Shown here piece by piece: positions 1 to 4,811 of a stretch of DNA of 5,858 bases. Below the pieces are notes generated by a model. The model was not told the DNA's origin, ran no database searches, and saw only the letters and a list, made by a program, of their open reading frames with translations. The translations under genes were made by a program, and so were the position numbers. Numbering within the stretch: position 1 is the first letter of the stretch; the number at the start of each line of letters is the position of its first letter. The DNA comes from Dehalococcoidia bacterium (GTDB lineage Bacteria > Chloroflexota > Dehalococcoidia > JAUYDP01). The stretch covers positions 1 through 5,858 of the forward strand of contig JAUYDP010000302.1 of NCBI GenBank assembly GCA_030691805.1. Direction: 5' to 3'.

Positions 1-1506
1 TCAGGTTCCCGCCATCTTGACGCCCAACACGTTCATCTCCGTGTCGGTGAGGCCGATGGCACGCAGGTGCAGGCGGTTGCCCCGAACGCTCTCCAGGGCA
101 TTGATGCCCATGCCTCCCAGCATGTCCTTTATCTCGTGCTCCCATCCCCGCAGGAGGTTAACTAACCTCTCGGCGCCTATATCCGGGTTGATCCTCTTGG
201 ACAGGTAGGGGTTGGTAGCGTTTATGCCCCAGGAGCAGCGGCCCGTATGGCAGCCCCCACAAACGTGGCAGCCAAGGGCAATCAAGGCAGCAGTCCCAAT
301 ATAGACTGCATCAGCCCCGAGAGCGATGGCTTTGAGGACGTCGCCGGCGGTGCGGAATCCTCCTGCCGCGATGATGGAGGCCTGGTTGCGTATGCCCTCT
401 TGGCGTAGACGGGTATCAACGGATGCGATAGCCAGCTCGATGGGGATGCCCACGTTGTCCCGGATGATCTTGGGGGCGGCCCCCGTTGCTCCCCGTATCC
501 CATCCAGGGCGATAATATCGGCTCCGGCCCGCACCATACCGCTGGCGATGGCGGCGGAGTTATGGACCGCCGCTATCTTCACCGATATAGGCTTGGTATA
601 ATTGGTAGCCTCTTTGAGGGCAAATATCAATTGAGACAGGTCCTCGATGGAGTAGATGTCGTGGTGAGGGGCGGGCGAAAGAGCGTCGGTGCCCTGGGGG
701 ATCATACGGGTCTCCGACACGTCCGCGGTTACCTTCTCACCAGGCAGATGTCCTCCGATGCCCGGCTTGGCCCCCTGCCCTATCTTGATCTCGACGATGG
801 CAGCCACGTTGAGGTAGTCCGCGTGCACGCCGAACCGGCCGGAGGCCACCTGGACGATGGTATTTTTGCCATATTTATAGAGCTTGCGATGCAGGCCACC
901 CTCTCCAGTGTTGAAGAGGGTCCCCACCTCGCTGGCCGCCCGAGCCAGAGACTCATGCACGTTTAGGTTTACCGCCCCATAGGATATGGCCGAAAATATC
1001 ACCGGAATATCTATGACCACCTGGGGAGCGAGCTTGGTAGCGATTGAAACCCTGCTGGGGTCTACCTGGACCCTGTCCGGCTTGCGCCCCAAGAAGGTCC
1101 GCAACTCCATCGGCTCACGCAACGGGTCAATCGAGGGGTTAGTCACCTGACTGGCATTCAGCAGCAGGTGGTCCCAGTAGATTCGGTAAGGCCGGGGGTT
1201 GCCCATGCCCGTCAGCAGTATGCCCCCCGTCTCGGACTGCTTGAGGATGTCCTCTATAACCTCCGGACGCCAGTTGGCATTGTCGCTATACTGATACGGG
1301 TTTTTTTCAATGATCAGCGCGCCGGTGGGACAAAACGTGACGCAACGCTGGCAGTTGAAACACTGCTCGTCCCGGCTGCGCATCACGTCCAGTTCCAGCA
1401 TGTAGTAGTGGACGTCCCAACCGCACTGCCGGACACAGACCTGGCACTTGATGCACTTCTCCGGGTCCCTATTTATGATAAACCGGGTCTTCAGGTAAGT
1501 CTTCAC
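1..1506 (-). CDS. gltB: Ferredoxin-fused FMN-binding glutamate synthase catalytic subunit (split, archaeal-type GltB)
   Basis: This 501-aa protein is the synthase subunit of a split glutamate synthase: it should add ammonia from the amidotransferase to a 2-oxo acid (normally 2-oxoglutarate) and reduce the imine at FMN in the cytoplasm. The N-terminus carries two [4Fe-4S] motifs, Cys18/21/24/28 and Cys49/52/55/59, the second followed by Pro. The rest, from about residue 80, is the FMN-binding TIM barrel: GQGAKPGIGGHLPG (243-256), SPAPHHDIYSIEDL (277-290), DGIRGATGAAP (335-345), AAGGFRTAGDV (380-390) and a phosphate-binding ALGADAVYIGTAAL (395-408). The [3Fe-4S] cysteines of GltB (C-x5-C-x4-C) match Cys413, Cys419 and Cys424, with an extra Cys416. 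It lacks the amidotransferase domain (supplied by the gene before it) and the C-terminal GXGXG domain. The GTG start overlaps the preceding stop as GTGA and has AGAGGGG 6 nt upstream. The stop codon is bases 1-3, so the gene is complete. The substrate is inferred from family; related split enzymes act on other acceptors. Confidence 0.9.
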   Translation of the reverse strand: MKTYLKTRFIINRDPEKCIKCQVCVRQCGWDVHYYMLELDVMRSRDEQCFNCQRCVTFCPTGALIIEKNPYQYSDNANWRPEVIEDILKQSETGGILLTGMGNPRPYRIYWDHLLLNASQVTNPSIDPLREPMELRTFLGRKPDRVQVDPSRVSIATKLAPQVVIDIPVIFSAISYGAVNLNVHESLARAASEVGTLFNTGEGGLHRKLYKYGKNTIVQVASGRFGVHADYLNVAAIVEIKIGQGAKPGIGGHLPGEKVTADVSETRMIPQGTDALSPAPHHDIYSIEDLSQLIFALKEATNYTKPISVKIAAVHNSAAIASGMVRAGADIIALDGIRGATGAAPKIIRDNVGIPIELAIASVDTRLRQEGIRNQASIIAAGGFRTAGDVLKAIALGADAVYIGTAALIALGCHVCGGCHTGRCSWGINATNPYLSKRINPDIGAERLVNLLRGWEHEIKDMLGGMGINALESVRGNRLHLRAIGLTDTEMNVLGVKMAGT

Positions 1507-2660
1507 GCCCCGCCCCTCTTCGATGCCACTAGCTCTTCCTTCAAAGCCGCCTCGGCCGGCAAGGACTCACCCAGCCTGCCGATAATAGGCTCGCCGCCCA
1601 TAGGGCTCCAGGCTTTCTCCAGGTCCCGGCAGATGAGCCGTATAGCCGATTCCTCGGACGACAGGTAAAGCATTGGTCCCTTAACGCCTACAGTCAGCGG
1701 GCGAAGCCGGATGCGGTCTGTCAGGCCGATCATCTCGCCTTGGTGAGCGATAACCACCGTGAACGGCCCGTTCATCAGGAGGCTGGAATAGACCTGCCGG
1801 AGGATGGTGTGCGTCTCCCGTTCTTTTTCAGGCATTCGGTCAATCTCACTCCAGAGGGGCGCGGCCATCACCTTGGCGGCCATCTCCACGGGAAGCCCAT
1901 GCTTGCGTATGAGCAGGTCAACGGCGTAGGCCATGACCTCGGTGTCCGTCTGCATGGTGCAATGGTAGCCGTACATCTCCAGGAAGCGGCGATTTGTGCC
2001 GTATGAAGAGATCTCTCCGTTGTGGACTACGGTCCAGTCCAGGATATTGAACGGGTGAGCGCCGCCCCACCAGCCCGGCGTATTGGTTGGAAACCGGCCA
2101 TGGGCTGTCCAGATATAACCCTCATACTCCTCCAGGCGGAAGAACCGGCCTATATCCTCCGGGTAACCGACCCCCTTGAACACCCCCATGTTCTTGCCAC
2201 TGGAGAAGACGAAGGCCCCCTCGATGGTGGAGTTAATGGCCATCACCTTTTCTACAACGTAGTCTTCCTCTGCCAGTCCACCCAGATTTTCCGGTTCAAC
2301 TTCCAGGAAGTAACGCCAAAGGACTGGAGGCCTTGTCACCCCCCTGGTGGTCCTGGTCGGAATTTCCTCGTCCATGATTAGCTTGAAGTGGCTCTTAAGG
2401 AATTCCTCCACCTCGTACTGGTGACGCTTCTCCTCAAACATAACGTGGAAGGCCAATGCATCAGCATAGCCGGGGTAGATCCCGTAGGCGGCGAAGCCAC
2501 CACCCAGGCCGTTGCCCCGGTCGTGCATATTGGCGATGGCCCGGATAATATCCTCGCCGGAAAAGCGCCGGCCTGACCGGTCCATCATTCCGAAGAGAGA
2601 GCAAGCCTCGGTAACCTTATCCTCACCGTACGGGTTATTACGACTTACATAGGGTGTCAT
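1503..2660 (-). CDS. Class II glutamine amidotransferase, glutaminase subunit of split glutamate synthase
   Basis: This 385-aa Ntn-hydrolase should hydrolyse glutamine and pass ammonia to the FMN subunit encoded immediately after it. Visible family motifs: Cys20 in ACSLFG, the likely nucleophile; RGNGLGGGFA (48-57); HGRFPTNT (187-194); HNGEI (213-217); QTDTE (237-241); LTDRIRLRPLTVG (313-325); SSEESAI (334-340). They match the GltB N-terminal domain and stand-alone GlxB/MgsA-type amidotransferases. The ATG at 2660 is chosen because a perfect AGGAGG lies 6 nt upstream. The open frame runs on to 2798, but that extension lies inside the end of the preceding gene and has no amidotransferase character. 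Because Cys20 is not residue 2, a 19-residue leader would have to be removed to free the catalytic amine, as in GltB precursors. The gene starts 19 nt after the FAD protein and overlaps the synthase gene by 4 nt, implying translational coupling. The exact amino acceptor of the complex is uncertain. Confidence 0.9.
   Translation of the reverse strand: MTPYVSRNNPYGEDKVTEACSLFGMMDRSGRRFSGEDIIRAIANMHDRGNGLGGGFAAYGIYPGYADALAFHVMFEEKRHQYEVEEFLKSHFKLIMDEEIPTRTTRGVTRPPVLWRYFLEVEPENLGGLAEEDYVVEKVMAINSTIEGAFVFSSGKNMGVFKGVGYPEDIGRFFRLEEYEGYIWTAHGRFPTNTPGWWGGAHPFNILDWTVVHNGEISSYGTNRRFLEMYGYHCTMQTDTEVMAYAVDLLIRKHGLPVEMAAKVMAAPLWSEIDRMPEKERETHTILRQVYSSLLMNGPFTVVIAHQGEMIGLTDRIRLRPLTVGVKGPMLYLSSEESAIRLICRDLEKAWSPMGGEPIIGRLGESLPAEAALKEELVASKRGGA
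1513..1519 (-). promoter_or_regulatory. Ribosome binding site of the FMN synthase gene
   Basis: AGAGGGG on the minus strand, 6 nt before the GTG start at 1506 and inside the last codons of the amidotransferase gene. It supports the GTG start and the GTGA stop-start overlap. Confidence 0.6.
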
Positions 2661-2666
2661 ATTATG

Positions 2667-2672
2667 CCTCCT
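2667..2672 (-). promoter_or_regulatory. Strong Shine-Dalgarno deciding the amidotransferase start
   Basis: A perfect AGGAGG sits 6 nt upstream of the ATG at 2660, in the 19-nt gap after the FAD protein stop (2680). It shows that the 46-residue upstream extension of the open frame (to 2798) is not translated as part of this protein. It is the clearest ribosome binding site in the window. Confidence 0.85.
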
Positions 2673-2679
2673 GGATGGC

Positions 2680-4002
2680 CTATACACGCGCCCGGCCGGA
2701 GAGGACCGAAGGTCCACGGCTGGGGCTTCGGCCGTTGCTTGTAAGCTTCTCCCGTCGCAGGGCCGCAGGCAAACTAGCCCAACCAAAGTCCGGGGCAAGG
2801 AGGGTATCTTGAAAGCTGCTCACGTCTATCTTGTCTCTCATAAGGCCCAAGACGATACCGGCCCTATCAATAGCCCCGACGAAGACCATCCCCACTACCA
2901 GCCCGTCCTTCAGCACCAGCTTCTTGTACAGCCGGTTCTTCCGATCCAGCGACCTCATCACCCGGTAGCTGCTGTCCGGCGGGTCGTAGAGGCCGGCGGA
3001 GACGATGGGGAGACCGAAGTACTTTAAGGAGTTCATGGCTACGCCGCCAGGGTACTCGGTCTCCATTCCGGCCATGTTGTACCCGGCAACCCGCCCTCCC
3101 AGATAGGCGTTAGGCCAGATGGGGATAACCCGGTTTATGCCGTAGATAAAATCGAAGGCTTCGGCCACGTCGCCGCAGGCGTATATCTCAGGGACAGTAG
3201 TGGCCATGCGTCGGTCCACCACGATACCCCGGTTGACCTGGATTGGTGTGCCGGAGGCGAGCTCGGTCCGGGGAACGATGCCGATGGCCACCACCACGAT
3301 GTCACAGGAAATCTCTTCCCCGGTGGCCAGGACCACGCCACCAACCGTAGTTTCGTCCCCCGCCCGGCCCAGGATCTTTTGAACCGATTGCCCTGCCATG
3401 ACCCGCACCCCGGCATCTGCCAGGGCGTCCTGGGTCACCAGGGCGGCATCCTGGTCCAGGATGGTGTTGAGCACCCAATCCTTGAGCTCTACAACCGTCA
3501 CCTCAACGCCCTTCTTTACCAGGGCATCAGTCACGCTCATGCCGATTAGCCCGCCGCCGATCACCACAGCGCGCCGGGTCTGGGGAAGGCGCCTGGCAAT
3601 GCCTTCTGCATCTCCCAAGGTGGTGAAGGTGAAAATGCCTTCCTTCCCCTGCCCATCCATCTTGGGCACGAAGGGAACCCCGCCCGTGGCTAGCAGAAGG
3701 TCCTCAAAGGCCAGGGCTTCTCCATCCTCGAGCCTTACCTCTTTGCTCCCTAGCTCAACCTTGACCGCCTTCCGGCCCAGGTAGGTCTGGACGTTATGCG
3801 TCTGATAGAAGCCCTCGGGGCGGTAAAGCATGTCTGCCATGGTGCTCTTGCCCGCCAGGAATTCGGAGATCCGGGGTCGGGAGTAAACGGGATAAGGCTC
3901 ATCAGAGACTACGGCCAGAGATCCCTGGTGGTCTATCTCCCTGATGGCCTCAACGGCTCCAACGGCCCCCACAGAGTTGCCGATTATCAGATATCTAACC
4001 AA
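2680..4002 (-). CDS. FAD-dependent NAD(P)H oxidoreductase (pyridine nucleotide-disulfide oxidoreductase fold, nitrite/rubredoxin reductase type)
   Basis: This 440-aa flavoprotein probably moves electrons between NAD(P)H and Fe-S partners, here the ferredoxin encoded before it and the synthase after it. An FAD ADP-binding segment starts at residue 5 (LIIGNSVGAVGAVEAI). LLATGG (103-108) is the usual second motif. AVVIGGGLIGMSVTDAL (145-161) is the NAD(P)-binding Rossmann loop, and YACGDVAEAFD (274-284) is the second FAD motif. The C-terminal part (about 325-410) resembles the NirB/rubredoxin reductase tail. There is no redox CxxC, and the YSRPRISEFLAGK stretch (40-52) has no Cys where NADH oxidases or CoA-disulfide reductases carry one, so a one-step electron shuttle is more likely than a disulfide reductase. 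The start is taken as TTG at 4002, with GGAGGAGGA 8 nt upstream inside the ferredoxin gene; an ATG further up (4056) adds 18 residues with no family character. The last 25 residues are Ser/Arg/Gly-rich and probably disordered. NADH versus NADPH preference cannot be judged. Confidence 0.87.
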   Translation of the reverse strand: MVRYLIIGNSVGAVGAVEAIREIDHQGSLAVVSDEPYPVYSRPRISEFLAGKSTMADMLYRPEGFYQTHNVQTYLGRKAVKVELGSKEVRLEDGEALAFEDLLLATGGVPFVPKMDGQGKEGIFTFTTLGDAEGIARRLPQTRRAVVIGGGLIGMSVTDALVKKGVEVTVVELKDWVLNTILDQDAALVTQDALADAGVRVMAGQSVQKILGRAGDETTVGGVVLATGEEISCDIVVVAIGIVPRTELASGTPIQVNRGIVVDRRMATTVPEIYACGDVAEAFDFIYGINRVIPIWPNAYLGGRVAGYNMAGMETEYPGGVAMNSLKYFGLPIVSAGLYDPPDSSYRVMRSLDRKNRLYKKLVLKDGLVVGMVFVGAIDRAGIVLGLMRDKIDVSSFQDTLLAPDFGWASLPAALRREKLTSNGRSPSRGPSVLSGRARV

Positions 4003-4447
4003 CGGGCACTTCCTCCTCCACAAGCAGGAGCGCCCGGTTGGGGCAGTTCTCCACACATGCCGGGGTTTCCCGCCCCGGGCAGAGGTCGCATTTAAGAGCG
4101 ACCCTTCGCGTAAGGTCCATAGAAATGGCGCCGTAGGGACAAGCCAGCACGCATGTCCAGCATCCTATGCACTTGCCCTCGTCCAGGAAGACCGTCCCAT
4201 CCTCCATCTGGCGGATGGCGCCGGTAAGGCAAGCGTAGGCGCAGAGAGGCTCCTGGCAATGGAGGCACTGCACCGCGAACGACAGGGCGCCCTGCTCTTC
4301 CACCCGTACCCTGGGCAGGGCCCGCGGGTTTTCGCCCTTGTAAGCATGCACCAGGTCCTTGGAGCGGGAGTGCTCTACCAGGCAATGGACCTCGCACAGG
4401 CGGCAGCCGATGCAGACCTCCTCCCTCCTTCGTATCATCTTCACCAT
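3995..4447 (-). CDS. Four-cluster [4Fe-4S] ferredoxin-type electron-transfer protein (HycB/DmsB-like)
   Basis: This 150-aa protein should carry electrons through four [4Fe-4S] clusters. Sixteen cysteines fall into four sets: 12/15/18/22, 61/64/69/73, 93/96/99/103 and 120/123/131/135. This is the layout of HycB, DmsB and HydN-type subunits. There is no Tat or Sec signal and no membrane segment, so it should be cytoplasmic, unlike the periplasmic DmsB relatives. As first gene of the operon, followed with an 8-nt overlap by the FAD protein, it probably links that flavoprotein to the glutamate synthase, or brings in electrons from another donor. The start is uncertain. ATG at 4447 gives the usual short lead before the first Cys motif, but its nearest AGAGG is 12 nt away. 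A second ATG is at 4438. A GTG at 4504 would add 19 basic residues and begin at the edge of a repeat copy. I prefer 4447. Confidence 0.85.
   Translation of the reverse strand: MVKMIRRREEVCIGCRLCEVHCLVEHSRSKDLVHAYKGENPRALPRVRVEEQGALSFAVQCLHCQEPLCAYACLTGAIRQMEDGTVFLDEGKCIGCWTCVLACPYGAISMDLTRRVALKCDLCPGRETPACVENCPNRALLLVEEEVPVG
4011..4019 (-). promoter_or_regulatory. Shine-Dalgarno inside the ferredoxin gene, deciding a TTG start
   Basis: GGAGGAGGA on the minus strand lies 8 nt before the TTG at 4002. It also encodes part of the Glu-rich C-terminus of the ferredoxin (VEEEVPVG). It supports initiation of the FAD protein at TTG, 8 nt before the ferredoxin frame ends, and suggests translational coupling. 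Confidence 0.65.
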
Positions 4448-4503
4448 TTCAGTACCGAGCCTCTGTCGTGTGATCCTACTGGTCCGCCGCAGCGGGCCTG
4501 TCA

Positions 4504-4516
4504 CATGTCATTCTGA
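4504..4516 (+). repeat. Outer copy of the CATGTCATTCTGA motif
   Basis: CATGTCATTCTGA is identical to the first 13 bases of the 138-bp element, in the same orientation, 40 bases before it. It can pair with the inverted copy at 4775-4787, so the larger element is nested inside a second inverted-repeat pair spanning 284 bp. Confidence 0.7.
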
Positions 4517-4529
4517 CCACCTCTCACCA

Positions 4530-4542
4530 ATGTCTTTCTGAG
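4530..4542 (+). repeat. Degenerate copy of the ATGTCATTCTGAG motif
   Basis: ATGTCTTTCTGAG differs from the motif at one base (T at 4535). It has the same orientation as the copies at 4504 and 4557 and looks like a decayed copy or element remnant. Confidence 0.55.
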
Positions 4543-4556
4543 AGCGCCTTTTACTC

Positions 4557-4694
4557 CATGTCATTCTGAGCGCAGCGAAGAATCTCGCTCCGAAAACCGA
4601 AGAGTGGCATTCGGAGCGCGAGATTCTTCGCCTCCGCTGCTTTGTATCTCAAAGTAATACCAATTAAGGCCCCGCTACGGCTCAGAATGACATG
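4557..4694. repeat. 138-bp near-palindromic MITE/REP-like element with 14-bp terminal inverted repeats
   Basis: The left end CATGTCATTCTGAG (4557-4570) is the exact reverse complement of the right end CTCAGAATGACATG (4681-4694). Inside is a second perfect 14-bp stem, GCGAAGAATCTCGC (4575-4588) against GCGAGATTCTTCGC (4618-4631), extended by TCCGAA (4589-4594) pairing with TTCGGA (4610-4615) across a 2-nt bulge. The loop is 15 nt (4595-4609). An unpaired AT-richer part (4641-4670) precedes the right end. There is no transposase frame, and 6-bp flanks (TTACTC and AGGCAG) show no target duplication. The sequence resembles a dispersed repeat common in some bacterial genomes, whose false translation contains SEILRCAQND. 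Transcribed, it would fold into a long hairpin and might protect or end the synthetase mRNA. Confidence 0.75.
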
Positions 4695-4716
4695 AGGCAG
4701 GCGCCCGCTACGGCTC
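4671..4716 (+). repeat. Direct repeat of CCCGCTACGGCTC
   Basis: The 13-mer CCCGCTACGGCTC occurs at 4671-4683 and again at 4704-4716, 33 bases apart. The first copy runs into the right end of the 138-bp element and the second lies just outside it. This suggests a partial duplication of the element's end or a second broken copy. Confidence 0.7.
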
Positions 4717-4718
4717 CT

Positions 4719-4742
4719 ATGAAAATGAATTCCCATTTTCAT
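4719..4742. repeat. Small hairpin ATGAAAATG/CATTTTCAT
   Basis: A perfect 9-bp inverted repeat (4719-4727 and 4734-4742) is separated by 6 bases. It is AT-rich and lacks a following T-run on either strand, so it is a weak terminator candidate only. Confidence 0.5.
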
Positions 4743-4751
4743 CCGCCGTGG

Positions 4752-4767
4752 TGGGCCAGCCGGCCCA
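4752..4767. repeat. Small GC hairpin TGGGCC/GGCCCA downstream of the synthetase gene
   Basis: A 6-bp GC-rich stem with a 4-base loop lies about 45 bases after the synthetase stop codon on the minus strand. There is no T-run after it, so it is at most part of a non-classical 3' end structure. Confidence 0.4.
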
Positions 4768-4774
4768 TGGAGTG

Positions 4775-4787
4775 CTCAGAATGACAT
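4775..4787 (-). repeat. Inverted outer copy of the ATGTCATTCTGAG motif
   Basis: CTCAGAATGACAT on the plus strand is the exact reverse complement of ATGTCATTCTGAG. It lies 24 bases downstream of the synthetase stop codon and can pair with the forward copies at 4504 or 4557. Confidence 0.7.
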
Positions 4788-4811
4788 TGCTCAGATGCCC
4801 TGTGGCGAACA

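Larger units (their letters stand above)
1..4447 (-). other. Putative four-gene operon: ferredoxin, FAD oxidoreductase, amidotransferase, FMN synthase
   Basis: Four same-strand genes are joined by an 8-nt overlap, a 19-nt gap and a 4-nt overlap, with no room for internal terminators. The order puts the electron-input genes first and the nitrogen-assimilating genes second. A GXGXG (GltB C-terminal) subunit, normal for split glutamate synthases, is not present and could follow to the left of position 1. Co-transcription is inferred from spacing only. Confidence 0.8.
4448..4811. other. Repeat-rich intergenic region between acetyl-CoA synthetase and the glutamate synthase operon
   Basis: No credible gene is found in these 364 bases. 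They contain five copies of a 13-bp motif in two orientations, a 138-bp near-palindrome, a 13-bp direct repeat and two short hairpins, each listed separately. The operon promoter should lie here, but I find no good -35/-10 pair. The best -10-like hexamer on the minus strand, TAGGAT at 4473-4478, has only GTGACA at a 20-nt spacing as a -35. No T-run follows either small hairpin on the minus strand, so no classical intrinsic terminator is seen for the synthetase gene. Confidence 0.75.

Noticed and set aside
2661..2798. 46-residue N-terminal extension of the amidotransferase frame
   Set aside because: It overlaps the coding end of the FAD protein in another frame, and a perfect AGGAGG at the right spacing fixes the start at 2660.
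4473..4504. Possible promoter (TAGGAT with GTGACA upstream) before the ferredoxin gene
   Set aside because: The spacing is 20 nt and both boxes are weak matches; it is not strong enough to list as a feature.
3944..4516. Plus-strand open frame of 190 codons opposite the ferredoxin gene
   Set aside because: It is the antisense shadow of a GC-rich, clearly recognisable Fe-S gene and part of the FAD gene, with no motif of its own.
4551..4742. A 63-codon minus-strand open frame ending in SEILRCAQNDME
   Set aside because: It lies entirely in the repeat element and nearby hairpin. The SEILRCAQND ending is simply the translation of the repeat arm; there is no ribosome binding site or protein family.
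4719..4767. Intrinsic terminator of the synthetase gene
   Set aside because: Two hairpins exist, but neither is followed by a T-run in the direction of transcription.
4504..4787. CRISPR array
   Set aside because: The repeated motif is short, occurs in both orientations and has irregular spacing, with no cas genes; it fits inverted-repeat elements instead.
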